A stretch of 64,000 nucleotides of DNA from Paraburkholderia sejongensis (GCF_020880815.1 NZ_JAJITD010000003.1:310001-374000); one strand, 5' to 3'; shown: positions 26,970 through 36,967, counted from the stretch's first letter. The notes: generated by a model not told the origin, from the sequence alone. Numbers and translations are program-made.

Positions 26970-29396
26970 TCACTGCGCAACCTGCCACCGCAACACCGGA
27001 TGCGTCGCGCCCGCCGGCATCGCCCACACGCCGGCCGGAGAGAAGTCATACGACACGAACGACGCCGGCGTACTCATCTGCGTGGTCGTCAATCCGTTAG
27101 CCGCCGGTAGCGGCGTGCCGTACAGAACGCCGACCGTCGCGCTTGTCGTCTCCTTGTTCCAGTACACGTCGTCCGAGATCGTGCCGGTATTGCTGCGTGC
27201 GATGCCGATCGGTTGATAAAGCGGCTGCGTGACCAGCCCCGTCGCGAACGACTGGGTGATCGTGCCGGTGTTGTATACGACGAGCCCCGCGCCCCCGCAT
27301 GGCGTGCCGGCAGCGCCGCGGCAGTAGCCGCTGAGCAGCGTCGAGCCGGTCGCATACGACTGCGTGATCGTCCCGCCGTTGTTGCCGACGAGGCCGCCCG
27401 CGCCTTCATTGATATAGCCGAGCGAGACGAGCGCGCCGGTGGCGAAGGACTGCGAAACAAGTCCAGTGTTCGCGCCGATCAGACCGCCCAGCGTATTGCC
27501 GGTCGTCAGCGCGACGCCGCTGGAGGAACGCAATACGCTGCCCGTATTGACGCCCAGCAGTCCGCCGGCGACCGTGTAATCGATCGAGGAACCGCTGCCC
27601 CCGCTGGTCAGCGTGCCGGCCGCGTCGACCCGCAGCACCGTGCCGTTGTTCACGCCGGCCAGCATGCCCATGTACGCATACGTGTTGCCGCCGAGCGAAC
27701 CACGGCCGCTGACGCTCAGATTGCGCACCACGCCCGTGTTGCCGATCTGACCGAACAGCCCCATCAGTTGCGGGATGTACATGCTGCCGGACGGCCATGG
27801 CTGCAGCGTCAGCGGACCGATGGTCTTGCCCTGGCCATCGAACTGACCGGTAAACGGCGTGACCGAATTGCCGAGCGGCATCCATGCGGCGCTGCTCGTT
27901 GCGCTCGCATCGATGTCCTTGCCCAGCGCATAGTTGCCGCCCGGATCCTGCGCAACGCTTTGCAGGTCGGTCAACGAATTGATCAGCCGGTAAGCGGTGA
28001 ACTGAGTAACGAGCCCGCTGTACGCGAGCGGCGCCCATGCCGGATTGCCCAGTTGCGTACCGGCCGTATAGCTGCCGTTCATGTCGTAGAACGCGCTGAC
28101 CGTGCCCGTGCTCGCGGACCAGTCGAGCGTGCCGTGGTTGACGACACTGCCGCCGTTGCCGAGCGCGGATGCATCGGCGCGCAGGTTCAGATTGCCGGCG
28201 CCCCGGTTCGCGATCGTCGCGCCGTTGCCGATCGACACGTCGTGATACGCGGCGAGCGTCAGCGTTGCCGGGCCCCGCCAGCGCAGATTCGCAGCGACAC
28301 CCAGATCGCCGCTCGAACCGTTCGCGCCGGTTGTCGCGACATCGACCGACGTGCCCGCGTTCAGGCTGCGCTGCAAAGCGCGCGCGGCGGGAGCGTCGAT
28401 CGTGAAAGCAGGCGTCGTCAGGTTCCATTGGCCGGCCCGGACCGCCGCATCGCGGCCGAACGTGAGTTGCGCCGCTTGCGTATCGACCGTCCCGCCGCTG
28501 CCGTCCGCGTTGCTCGCGACGATCGTGCCGGTCTGAGTGACCGCGCCGCCGTCGGCGACCAGCCACACATGGCCGGCGCGGCTCGCGGTGCCGGTCGCGC
28601 GAATCCGCGCGCCCGCGCCGGCGAGCGCATAGACGTTCCCATCGGCGGCCTGCAGGCTCGCTTGCGCGGCGTCGATCCGTCCACTGGCGACGACGCTGCC
28701 TTTGCTGCCCGTTTGCACGAACACCTGTCTGCTGGCGGCCGAGTCCTGCAACAGCACCGTGGCGCCGGCGGCCAGTTCGGCCGTGCCGTTCGGCGCGCTC
28801 ACCGAGCCCGCGTTGACGACCATGCCGCGCGCGATAAGGAACACGTCGCCGCCGCTCGAACCGGTCTTGCCCAGGTTGATCACGCTGGCGTTCGAGTCGC
28901 CCGACAGCGTCAGCGCGCCGCCCTTCATGAACGCGCAGTTGCAGACGTCGAGCGTGGACGCGACAAAACGGCCCCCGGTGCTCACCACGCCCGACGGTCC
29001 GACCACCACGCCTTGCGGATTGATCAGATACAGATCGCCGGTTGCACGCAGGCGTCCGAAAATGGCCGAAGGCGAGCCGCCGGTGACCCGGTTCAGCGTC
29101 GCGCCCGAGCCGTTATTGAACGTGACGATATTGGCCGGTCCGATTGAAAAGCTGTTCCATTCGATCACGCCGCGCGTCGAGCCGGGTTGCGTGACCACCA
29201 GTGCGTTGCCGCCGCTCGTTATCGTGCCGGCGCCGGCGACGTAGCCGCCGCCTTGCGGCAGCACGCCTGCCGCGCTCGCGATGTGCGGCAACGACAGTCC
29301 CGTGAGCGAGATACCGAGCGCGAGCCACACGCGCGCAATCGAGTCGTTGCGCTGCAATGCGCGGCCCATGGACCGGGGTGAGTAAGGACGCGTCAT
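26970..29396 (-). CDS. Two-partner secretion exoprotein TpsA-1 (filamentous-haemagglutinin-type with GLUG repeats)
   Basis: The 808-residue protein has a signal peptide ending IASAAG, then the TPS secretion domain with the NPQG motif (DLYLINPQGVVVGPSGVV) and the conserved WNSFSIG...NRVTGGSPSAIFG. The rest is beta-helical, with GLUG-type repeats near the end (GGLVGNNGGTITQSYATGS and similar). Ribosome site AAGGAG precedes the ATG at 29396. No toxin or immunity-like C-terminal domain is present, so it is more likely an adhesin/biofilm protein than a contact-dependent inhibition toxin. It is divergent from a close paralogue at 29837-32098; only one TpsB transporter is nearby, so both probably share it. 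Confidence 0.85.
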   Translation of the reverse strand: MTRPYSPRSMGRALQRNDSIARVWLALGISLTGLSLPHIASAAGVLPQGGGYVAGAGTITSGGNALVVTQPGSTRGVIEWNSFSIGPANIVTFNNGSGATLNRVTGGSPSAIFGRLRATGDLYLINPQGVVVGPSGVVSTGGRFVASTLDVCNCAFMKGGALTLSGDSNASVINLGKTGSSGGDVFLIARGMVVNAGSVSAPNGTAELAAGATVLLQDSAASRQVFVQTGSKGSVVASGRIDAAQASLQAADGNVYALAGAGARIRATGTASRAGHVWLVADGGAVTQTGTIVASNADGSGGTVDTQAAQLTFGRDAAVRAGQWNLTTPAFTIDAPAARALQRSLNAGTSVDVATTGANGSSGDLGVAANLRWRGPATLTLAAYHDVSIGNGATIANRGAGNLNLRADASALGNGGSVVNHGTLDWSASTGTVSAFYDMNGSYTAGTQLGNPAWAPLAYSGLVTQFTAYRLINSLTDLQSVAQDPGGNYALGKDIDASATSSAAWMPLGNSVTPFTGQFDGQGKTIGPLTLQPWPSGSMYIPQLMGLFGQIGNTGVVRNLSVSGRGSLGGNTYAYMGMLAGVNNGTVLRVDAAGTLTSGGSGSSIDYTVAGGLLGVNTGSVLRSSSGVALTTGNTLGGLIGANTGLVSQSFATGALVSLGYINEGAGGLVGNNGGTITQSYATGSTLLSGYCRGAAGTPCGGAGLVVYNTGTITQSFATGLVTQPLYQPIGIARSNTGTISDDVYWNKETTSATVGVLYGTPLPAANGLTTTQMSTPASFVSYDFSPAGVWAMPAGATHPVLRWQVAQ

Positions 29397-29836
29397 AGCT
29401 GCTCCTTTCCGCCTGAGCGCGCGATCGTCACGCGCGAGCGGCAGCGTCTGAAGAATAGCAGTCGGTTTGGCAGCCGCCGGTTCGCAATCTCAGCGTTTTA
29501 CGCCTGTGTCAGCGGCTGATCCGCGTTTTCATCCGCATCCGAGGGCGCCCGGACGGCCCGCACGAAAGCGGGCCAATGCGTGTTTGGCCGCCGCGATCGA
29601 TCTAAGGGTTTGTCCAGAGTCGATCCCATTCCGTGGAGATTTAGGCCGAAAACGTTGAGGTCGCAACGTCATGCGGCGCTATTCGTCCCATCATTCGGTC
29701 TGCAAAATGACAGCGTGACCGCAAGGGTTTTTCGCGTGCCATCGATGATCCGCCATCGGTAAAACCGACGACCACCAACCGGTATCCACGCACGTTTGAC
29801 CGCCGCCGATACCGATAGCCAATAACAGGGACCGAG
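29397..29836. other. Control region between the divergent tpsA genes
   Basis: These 440 bases hold no convincing gene. They must contain the promoters of both tpsA genes. I could not pick a reliable -10/-35 pair or operator by eye, and saw no long repeat shared with other parts of the window. Confidence 0.4.
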
Positions 29837-32098
29837 ATGAAAAACGTCTGGCTGGTATCGCATCCGCAATGGTTCGGCACGCGACGCAACGCGCTCGTTG
29901 CGTTGCCGGTTGCCGCAGCCGTGTGTGCCTGTTTCGCGTCTGCGTATGCGCACGCGGCAGGGCCGGCAGGTTCATTACCGAGCGGCGGACAGTTCGTGGC
30001 AGGCAGCGGGACGATCGCCGGCAACGGCTCGACGCTGACGATCAGTCAACCGGGCGGCAACGCGGTCGTCAACTGGGACAGCTTTTCGATCGGCAACAAA
30101 AACCGCGTCGAGTTCGCGAACGGCAACGGCGCGACGCTCAATCGCGTGACCGGCGGCTCGCCGTCGGCGATTCTCGGCACGCTCACCGCGACCGGCAGCG
30201 TGTATCTGATCAACCCGCAAGGGATCGTGATCGGCCGCAACGGCGTGGTCACCACCAACGGCCGCTTCGTTGCGTCCACGCTCGACGCGGACCCGGCCGC
30301 CTTCATGAACGGTCAACCGTTGGCGCTCAGCGGCAATTCGACGGCGAGCGTCGTCAATCTCGGCAAGATCGCGTCGAGCGGCGGCGATGTGTTTCTGATC
30401 GCCGGCCAGGCGGTCGAGAACCGCGGCACGATCAGCGCGCCCAACGGCACCGCCGAACTCGCGGTCGGCCAACAGGTTCTGTTGCAGGACTCGTCAACGG
30501 GCAAGCAGGTATTCGTGCAGGCGGGCGACGGCGGCACGCTGACCAATCGCGGCACGATCGAGGCCGCGCAGATCAGCCTGCAAACGGTCGACGGCAATAT
30601 CTACGCGCTGGCCGGCAAAAACGAAGCGCTGCGCGCGACCGGCACCGCCACCCGCGACGGGCACGTGTGGCTGGTCGCCGATCAGGGTCATCTGCAAGCG
30701 GGCGGCGTCATCGCCGCGCCGGGCGGCACCGTCGACATGAGCGCGGCGACGTTCAGGTTTCCGAAGCACGGCACGACCATCGACGCGCGTCAATGGAACC
30801 TCGCGACGCCGGGCCTGACCATCGACGACGCGACCGCGAACGCGTTGATGCAGGGGCTGAACGCGGGCACCTCGGTGAACGTGCGGACCACCGGACTGGA
30901 CAACAACGCCGGCGACCTCAACGTCGCGTCGAGCATCAACTGGCAGGGCGGGGCGTCGCTGACGCTCGCCGCGTATCGCTCGCTGACGGTTGGGCAGAAC
31001 GCGTCGATCGCGAATCAGGGCAGCGGCAATCTGACGTTGCGCGCGGATGCGGCGAGCGTCGACAACGGCGGCTCGATCGCGAACAACGGCACGCTCGACT
31101 GGTCGCGCAGCACCGGCATCGTCAATGCGCTGTACGACATGAACGGCACCTATAGCGCCGGCACGTTGAGCGCCAATCCGGGCTGGACGCCAGCCGCCGG
31201 CAGCGGCCAGCTCACGCAGTTCACCGCGTACAAGCTCGTCAACAACGTGAACGACCTGCAGAACATCCGCGAGGACCTCGCCGGCAATTACGCGCTCGGC
31301 ACCGACATCGACGCAACCGGCTACACGTTCACGCCGATCGGCAATCACACCACGGCGTTTACCGGCCAGTTCGACGGCATGTCGCATACGCTGTCGAACG
31401 CGACCTTCCAGATCACCGATTATTATCAGGACCACTCGTCGGGTCTGTTCGGCGTGGTCGGTCAGGGCGGTGTGCTGCGCAACGTCGGGGTGGAAAACAG
31501 CACGGTGCGGGAAAGCTCCCAAGGCAGCGGGATTCTCGCCGGCGTGAACGAGGGTGTGATCGCCAATGCGCATACGAGCGGGCGGGCCGGCGAGATCTAC
31601 CAGGACAGCACGACGTTCGGCGGCCTCGTCGGCGTCAACGACGGCACCATCGAGCGCTCGTGGAGCAGCGCGACGGTCTCCGGCTCCAGCGCGAACGGCG
31701 GACTGGTCGGCTATAACCGCGGCTCGATCACGCAGTCGTACGCGACCGGTGCGATCGACCCGGTCTTCTCGACCGGCTTCGGCGGCGGCCTCGTCGGCGT
31801 CAACGACGGCACGATCAGCCAGTCGTTTTCGACTGGCGCGGTGGGAACGCGCCGCATGCCGACCCACGGCCTGATCGCATTCGGCAGCGGCAGCGTCGCG
31901 CCCGACGTGTACTGGAACACGGAGACGAGCGGCCAGGCCGCGAGCGGCAGTAACGACCTGCCGGCCGCGAACGGGTTGACGACCGCGCAAATGAGCAACA
32001 CCGCAAGCTTCGCCGGCTACGACTTCGGACCGAACGGCGTGTGGCTGATGCCGGCGGGCGCGACGCATCCGGTATTGCGGCAGGCGGCGGGTGAATGA
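29837..32098 (+). CDS. Two-partner secretion exoprotein TpsA-2 (filamentous-haemagglutinin-type with GLUG repeats)
   Basis: The 753-residue protein parallels the divergent TpsA-1: signal peptide (to YAHAAG), TPS domain (WDSFSIGNKNRVEFANG, VTGGSPSAILG, YLINPQGIVIGRNGVV), beta-helix, then GLUG repeats (GGLVGVNDGTIERSWSS, GGLVGYNRGSITQSYATGA, GGLVGVNDGTISQSFSTGA) and a matching C-terminal block ending MPAGATHPVLRQ. The shared ends show that the two genes arose by duplication and inversion or by parallel gain. The predicted product is a secreted or surface-held adhesin. The transporter gene tpsB lies 66 nt downstream. Confidence 0.87.
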   Translation: MKNVWLVSHPQWFGTRRNALVALPVAAAVCACFASAYAHAAGPAGSLPSGGQFVAGSGTIAGNGSTLTISQPGGNAVVNWDSFSIGNKNRVEFANGNGATLNRVTGGSPSAILGTLTATGSVYLINPQGIVIGRNGVVTTNGRFVASTLDADPAAFMNGQPLALSGNSTASVVNLGKIASSGGDVFLIAGQAVENRGTISAPNGTAELAVGQQVLLQDSSTGKQVFVQAGDGGTLTNRGTIEAAQISLQTVDGNIYALAGKNEALRATGTATRDGHVWLVADQGHLQAGGVIAAPGGTVDMSAATFRFPKHGTTIDARQWNLATPGLTIDDATANALMQGLNAGTSVNVRTTGLDNNAGDLNVASSINWQGGASLTLAAYRSLTVGQNASIANQGSGNLTLRADAASVDNGGSIANNGTLDWSRSTGIVNALYDMNGTYSAGTLSANPGWTPAAGSGQLTQFTAYKLVNNVNDLQNIREDLAGNYALGTDIDATGYTFTPIGNHTTAFTGQFDGMSHTLSNATFQITDYYQDHSSGLFGVVGQGGVLRNVGVENSTVRESSQGSGILAGVNEGVIANAHTSGRAGEIYQDSTTFGGLVGVNDGTIERSWSSATVSGSSANGGLVGYNRGSITQSYATGAIDPVFSTGFGGGLVGVNDGTISQSFSTGAVGTRRMPTHGLIAFGSGSVAPDVYWNTETSGQAASGSNDLPAANGLTTAQMSNTASFAGYDFGPNGVWLMPAGATHPVLRQAAGE

Positions 32099-32164
32099 CG
32101 CTCCGGACCCGCGAGTCGCGCTCGGCACGCTCAACGCGATCAATACCGCAACGGCGGGCTGAGC

Positions 32165-33991
32165 TTGCATAACAGGAAGCACCACGCACATGCGACGCCG
32201 CAGTCCCGCCTGAATCGCCGCACGCGGGCGGCGAGCCATCTTTGTTGGCTGCGCGTCCTGCCATGTGTCGCGGCATTGCTGCATGGCGCGCCCGCCGCGG
32301 CCCAGGCATGGCGCGATGTCGCTCCGCAACCCGCGCCGCAAGCGCCGCGCGCCGCGCCGGCGCAACCTTCGGCGCCGGCCCCGGCCGACGCCGGGCGGAT
32401 CGCGGTCGAACGGCTCGCGGGACTCGTGTTCGAAGCCGCGGGGACATCGGCAACAAGCGCGACAGCAAGCGCGGCAGCGCCGACCCCGCAGCAACGTATC
32501 GTCGCCGACGCACTGCCGGTACTCGATGCCGCGTTCCTCCAGCAGTTCGCGGCCGACCTCGATCGACCGCTGAGTTTCGGCCGACTCGCCGAGATTCGCC
32601 GTGCGGTGATCGAGCATTACCGGGCGGCGGGTCAACCGCTCGTCGATGTCTACGTCCCCGAGCAGGATGTCAGCGCGGGCGTGGTGCGGATCGACGTTGC
32701 GCAATTCAAGCTCGGCCGGATTCGCGCAAGCGGCAACCGCTATTTTTCGAGCGCGCTGCTCGAACGCGAGATGCCGCTCGCGGCCGGCGCACCGATCCCG
32801 CAGTCGGACGTGTCGTTGGGCCTCGCGGTGCTCAACGCGAATCCATACCGGCGCGTCGATGCGGTGTTCGCGCCCGGCGACGCCCCGAATACGACCGACG
32901 TACTGCTGCAAACGGAAGACCGCCTGCCGCTGCGCGCGAACCTCGGATACGACAACGCGGGCGTGCCCGACCTCGGCCGCAACCGCTTTTTTGCGGGCCT
33001 CGGCTACGGCAATCTGTTCGGTCTCGATCAGCAGATTGCCTATCAATTCACAGCCAGCGACGACATCTTCAGTGGCAATCCGGAGACTGCGGGCCACAGC
33101 AATCGCACCCGTTTTACCGCGCATGCGCTGAGCTACACCGCGCCGCTGCCGTGGCTCGACAGCATCGAACTGTTCGGCGTGTATGCGCAAAGCGCACCGC
33201 GGCTGCCCGATGCGTATGGGCAAACCGGCATCTCCGCGCAGCTCAGTTTCCGCTACGACCTGCGGCTGCCGGGCATCACCGACACGACCCAGTTGCTGCA
33301 ATTGGGCTACGACTACAAGCGCAGCAACAACGACCTCGAATTCGGCGGCTTTCAGGTGTTCAATTCGAACACCCATATTCATCAGTTTCTGCTGACGTAC
33401 GACATCAGCAAGCCGACCGCAACGGGGACCGCGCATGCGTCGGCGACGCTCGTTGCGAGTCCCGGCGCGTTCGACCGCGACAATCGCGATGCCGCGTTCA
33501 ACGCCGCCCGTCAGGGCGCGACCGCCCGCTATACGTACCTGCAACTGAGCGCGGCGGGCGGCGTCGCGCTGGGCGCCGGCTTCACGTTGTCGGCGAACGG
33601 CGTGTTCCAGTGGACGCCCAATACCTTGTTGCCGAGCGAAGAGATGGGGCTCGGCGGCGAATCGAGCGTGCGCGGCTACGACCCGTATGTCGTGCTCGGC
33701 GATCGCGGCTGGAATTTGCAGACTGAGTTGCGCGCGCCGGCGATCGCGTTCGGCGCGAGCGATGCCGTCGTGCAACCGTTCGTCTTTTTCGATGCCGGGC
33801 ACGTGTGGAACCGCATCGATCAGCCGGCCGAGAACAATCCGGGACTGCTCGCGGGTGTCGGCGCGGGACTGCGCTTTCGCTGGTCGCGCCATGTCGATTT
33901 GCGCTGCACCTATGGCGCGCCGTTGCGCGCGCCGTCCCCGGGCGGTTCGAAGTCGCCGACGGTGCTCGTTTATCTGTCGATCGGGACTTGA
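32165..33991 (+). CDS. Two-partner secretion outer-membrane transporter TpsB (ShlB/FhaC/HecB family)
   Basis: The ~608-residue protein follows the TpsB plan: signal peptide (LRVLPCVAALLHGAPAAAQ), an N-terminal plug/linker, two POTRA domains (AEIRRAVIEHYRAAGQPLVD and IRASGNRYFSSALLEREM), then a 16-strand beta barrel with LGGESSVRGYDPYVV, the loop-L6 VRGY motif needed for secretion. It exports TpsA proteins across the outer membrane. The only visible in-frame start is TTG at 32165, so the exact N-terminus is uncertain. It follows tpsA-2 in the same direction and probably serves both TpsA proteins. Confidence 0.87.
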   Translation: MHNRKHHAHATPQSRLNRRTRAASHLCWLRVLPCVAALLHGAPAAAQAWRDVAPQPAPQAPRAAPAQPSAPAPADAGRIAVERLAGLVFEAAGTSATSATASAAAPTPQQRIVADALPVLDAAFLQQFAADLDRPLSFGRLAEIRRAVIEHYRAAGQPLVDVYVPEQDVSAGVVRIDVAQFKLGRIRASGNRYFSSALLEREMPLAAGAPIPQSDVSLGLAVLNANPYRRVDAVFAPGDAPNTTDVLLQTEDRLPLRANLGYDNAGVPDLGRNRFFAGLGYGNLFGLDQQIAYQFTASDDIFSGNPETAGHSNRTRFTAHALSYTAPLPWLDSIELFGVYAQSAPRLPDAYGQTGISAQLSFRYDLRLPGITDTTQLLQLGYDYKRSNNDLEFGGFQVFNSNTHIHQFLLTYDISKPTATGTAHASATLVASPGAFDRDNRDAAFNAARQGATARYTYLQLSAAGGVALGAGFTLSANGVFQWTPNTLLPSEEMGLGGESSVRGYDPYVVLGDRGWNLQTELRAPAIAFGASDAVVQPFVFFDAGHVWNRIDQPAENNPGLLAGVGAGLRFRWSRHVDLRCTYGAPLRAPSPGGSKSPTVLVYLSIGT

Positions 33992-34043
33992 AACGACGCA
34001 CTCAGGTGGTGGCGCGCGCCGACCGCGATCTTCGTCGCCGTTG

Positions 34044-34568
34044 CTATAGCTTCACATCGCCGCGCTCCGGCGAGTCCGGTGCGTCGCCGACACTCTCGCC
34101 GATGCGCAGATCGCCGCGTTCGTCGAGCGGCGCTTCCGCACGCCGGATCCAGTAAGGACGCGCGTGATAGTACGCATGCACGTGGGTCGCCCAGTCCGGG
34201 TCGGCCATCGCCGGCCAGTGGTCCTTGTCGAAGCCCGGCGCCTGCCGGACCTGCTCGGTCGACGCCGACAGCACGAACCAGTCGCGCGCGGTGTCAAGCG
34301 TCAGCGACGGCCACGGGATCGCCAGCAGCTTGCCGCCGATGCCGAGAAAGCCGCCGCTCGCCAGCACCGCGTACGCGATCCGGCCGCCGCGCACGTCCAG
34401 CATGATGTCCTTGATCTTGCCGACGTCGTCGCCGTCCGCGCTCAGTACGGTGCGGCCCGCGAGCGTCGCCGCGGCCATTACGTCAGGGCCCGGGCCGTAG
34501 GCCGGCGCGCTGCTGGTGCGCGCGGATGGCGCGCCGGATTCGCTGATGGGTTGATCGGGTTGATTCAT
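34044..34568 (-). CDS. PRC-barrel domain protein
   Basis: The 174-residue protein contains a PRC-barrel (about residues 30-100) with LAGRTVLSADGDDVGKIKDI and RIAYAVLASGGFLGIGGKLL, the usual pattern of this small beta-barrel, found in photosynthetic reaction centre H subunits, RimM and many stress-linked soluble proteins. The C-terminal part (HWPAMADPDWATHVHAYYHA) is typical of proteobacterial YlmC/PRC stress-type homologues. The start at 34568 has an excellent ribosome site (GGAGG, 7 nt spacing). Its precise role is unknown; no operon partner is obvious. Confidence 0.85.
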   Translation of the reverse strand: MNQPDQPISESGAPSARTSSAPAYGPGPDVMAAATLAGRTVLSADGDDVGKIKDIMLDVRGGRIAYAVLASGGFLGIGGKLLAIPWPSLTLDTARDWFVLSASTEQVRQAPGFDKDHWPAMADPDWATHVHAYYHARPYWIRRAEAPLDERGDLRIGESVGDAPDSPERGDVKL

Positions 34569-34813
34569 GGCTGGCCTCCTTGAAGAAACGTCGCCTGGTA
34601 AACCGCCGCGCCGCCGCGCGCGCGAACTTCGATCCAGGCGCCGTACGCGCGGCCGCGACATCGGAATCGACGCATCAGCTGTGCCCGACGCAAAGTTGCG
34701 TGACGCCGAGCGTCGTCCCGACTTGCGCGTGTCGATTTCTGATCCGATCATTCGTCGTAGTCCCGGAAGGCGCGGGAGCCTTCACACGATATCGACGTCA
34801 AAGGAGAAACCGA

Positions 34814-35242
34814 ATGCGTGTCATGGTGATCGTCAAGGCAAGCCCCGAATCCGAAGCCGGGCAGATGCCGAGCATGGAGCTCATCGAGGCGATGGGCAAA
34901 TACAACGAGGAACTGGTCAACGCCGGGATCATGCAGGGCGGCGACGGGCTGAAGCCGAGTTCGGCCGGCGTGCGCGTGCGGTTTTCGGGCAAGGAGCGCA
35001 CCGTGATCGACGGCCCGTTCGCCGAAACCAAGGAGCTGATCGCCGGGTACTGGCTGTGGCAGGTGAAGTCGATGGACGAAGCAATCGAGTGGGTCAAGCG
35101 TTGCCCGAATCCGATGGTCAGCGATTCGGACATCGAAATCCGGCCTTTTTTCGAACCCGCGGATTTCGGCGAGGCTTTCACGCCGGAGCTCCAGGAACAG
35201 GAAAAGCACCTGCGGCAACAGATCGACGCGCAAACGCGCTGA
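34814..35242 (+). CDS. DGPF/YCII-related protein
   Basis: The 142-residue protein has the diagnostic DGPFAETKELIAGYWLW core preceded by VRVRFSGKERTVI, which defines the DGPF (YCII-related, dimeric alpha-beta barrel) family. The start at 34814 follows AAGGAG at 34801-34806. Such proteins are often encoded beside ECF sigma factors; none is visible here. The biochemical function of the family is poorly known. It is divergent from the PRC-barrel gene. Confidence 0.85.
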   Translation: MRVMVIVKASPESEAGQMPSMELIEAMGKYNEELVNAGIMQGGDGLKPSSAGVRVRFSGKERTVIDGPFAETKELIAGYWLWQVKSMDEAIEWVKRCPNPMVSDSDIEIRPFFEPADFGEAFTPELQEQEKHLRQQIDAQTR

Positions 35243-35284
35243 GCCTGTTCGTCGTCGTTGGCACCAGAACACGCGAGCCGCCGG

Positions 35285-36222
35285 CTACAACGGCTCGCGG
35301 CCGTGCTCCCGCAACTCGGGCTCGAAGAAGATCCATCGCGCCGCCGGGAAGCGCTGCTTCAGGTCGTTCTCGAGCCGGTCGATCGTGCGCACCAGCTCGC
35401 TCGCGCTGCGCTGCGGTTCGAGCTCGGCCTGAATCGCGATCACCAGATCGTCCGACCACTTCAGCGCGATCAGACTGACGATGCGTCGAACTTCGGGACG
35501 AGCTTCCAGCCACGCGTGCATCTCTTCGCGGATGTGCCGGTGCGCCGCTTCGCCGACCAGCAGCGATTTGATCTCGCGCATCGAGAACAGCGCGGTGGCC
35601 ATCAGCACCAGACCGACGCCGATGCTGCCGAGCGCATCGTAAAGCGGATCGCCGGTCAGCACGGCAATGCCGAGCGCGAGCAGCGACACCAGCACGCCGG
35701 CGAGCGCGGCGACGTCCTCGCTGACCGACAGCATCACGGCCGGCCGCTTTCCTTGAACCAGTGCAGCAGCCCTTTGGCGCGATGGCGCGGGTCGATCGTG
35801 CGAATCGACGCTCTGAGCGCGAACGCCTCGATCACGCCCGACGCGCACAACACGCCGATCGCCAGCAGCGGGTGTTCGAGCGCCGAATGATGCACCGCCC
35901 GATAAATGCCGAACGCGATCGACGCAACGCCCCCGCCGATAAACAGCTGCATCGCCACCAGCATCCCGTACACATAGGTCTCGCGGCCGAAACCGAGCGG
36001 ATGTTGCTCGTCGGGCGCGGCGCGCGCCGCGCGATGGCCGAACAGCAGCGCAAGCTGGTTCAGACAGTCGACGCTGGAGTGGACCGCCTCGGCGAACGCG
36101 GCTCCCGAGTTGGTGTAGAAGGCGGCGCCGAACTTGCAGGCCGCGACCGCGAGATTCGAAGCGAGCGCGTAATAGATCGCGCGAGGCGTGGTTGACGCGT
36201 GGCGCCCGGCCTTGCCCCTCAT
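35285..36222 (-). pseudogene. Cation diffusion facilitator (CDF) transporter, frameshifted
   Basis: Two overlapping frames together make one CDF protein of the SLC30A9-like type. The N-terminal part (36222 to about 35750) has the membrane-metal site AEAVHSSVDCLNQLALLFG and ends LLHWFKESGRP followed by a stop. The C-terminal part continues in the next frame as RPAVMLSVSEDVAALAGV, with the cytoplasmic domain down to 35285. The shift sits in a GGCCGGCC tract near 35740; restoring one GGCC unit (4 nt) or one C would rejoin the frames. It is either a real inactivating slip, phase variation or a sequence error. The start at 36222 has GAGGAG upstream. The intact protein would export divalent metal ions. 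Confidence 0.75.
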
Positions 36223-36359
36223 GAGTCGTTCTCCTCGTCGGTATCGAACCGGCGCGGTTCCCGAGCTTGGACCATAACGAGCAAGATGCAGACCGCTCGG
36301 GCCGTCCATTATCGTGTACCATCGCGGCAATATAGTAGACCGACTGGGGAGTCTTCACC

Positions 36360-36887
36360 ATGGAAATCCGCGACGCGGGCGCGCCCGATCTCGAACGTAT
36401 CACCGCGATTTACAACGACGCGGTGGCCAACACGACGGCCATCTGGAACGACAAGGTGGTCGATCTCGCGAACCGCGCGGCATGGCTCGCGGATCGTCAG
36501 AAAGCCGGCTATCCGGTGCTGGTCGCGCTCGACGAGCAGGGCGTGACGCTCGGCTACGCATCGTTCGGCGACTGGCGCGCGTTCGACGGCTATCGTCACA
36601 CCGTCGAGCATTCGGTGTATGTGCATGGCGACGCGCGCGGCAAGGGGATTGGCCGGGCGCTGATGGAGGCGCTGATCGAACGGGCGCGCGCGATCGGCAA
36701 ACATGTGATGGTCGCCGGCATCGAGGCGAACAACACCGGTTCGATCCAGCTGCACGAAAAGCTCGGCTTCACGCACGTCGGCCGGCTGAACGAAGTCGGC
36801 ATGAAGTTCGGCAAGTGGCTCGATCTCGCGTTCATGCAACTGACGCTCGATTCGCGTCCGACGCCGGACGCGGCTAACCCCCTTTGA
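36360..36887 (+). CDS. GNAT acetyltransferase, phosphinothricin/methionine-sulfone acetyltransferase type
   Basis: The 175-residue protein shows the GNAT acetyl-CoA loop VHGDARGKGIGRALMEALI (RGKGIG) and the subfamily features ITAIYNDAVANTTAIWND near the start and ANNTGSIQLHEKLGFTHVG near the end. These place it with bacterial PAT/MnaT-like enzymes, which acetylate phosphinothricin, methionine sulfone or sulfoximine. Its natural substrate is inferred only from family. It stands alone, divergent from the CDF gene. Confidence 0.85.
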   Translation: MEIRDAGAPDLERITAIYNDAVANTTAIWNDKVVDLANRAAWLADRQKAGYPVLVALDEQGVTLGYASFGDWRAFDGYRHTVEHSVYVHGDARGKGIGRALMEALIERARAIGKHVMVAGIEANNTGSIQLHEKLGFTHVGRLNEVGMKFGKWLDLAFMQLTLDSRPTPDAANPL

Positions 36888-36967
36888 CTTCGGCGCGCCG
36901 CCGCTCGCAACGAAGCGGCGGCGCGCGCGGCACCTCGGAACTGCTGCCGCCGCGCTGTTATGCGCCG

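Noticed and set aside
27213..29147. Long plus-strand open frame opposite tpsA-1
   Set aside because: The minus strand carries signal peptide, TPS domain and GLUG repeats; the plus-strand product has none.
30494..33892. Very long open frame on the minus strand opposite tpsA-2 and tpsB
   Set aside because: It is antisense to two convincing genes, has no recognisable motif and is Arg/Ala-rich as expected from the reverse of GC-rich codons.
34580..34813. Extension of the DGPF gene upstream to 34580
   Set aside because: The start at 34814 has AAGGAG at correct spacing and matches the family N-terminus; the extension is Arg-rich intergenic sequence.
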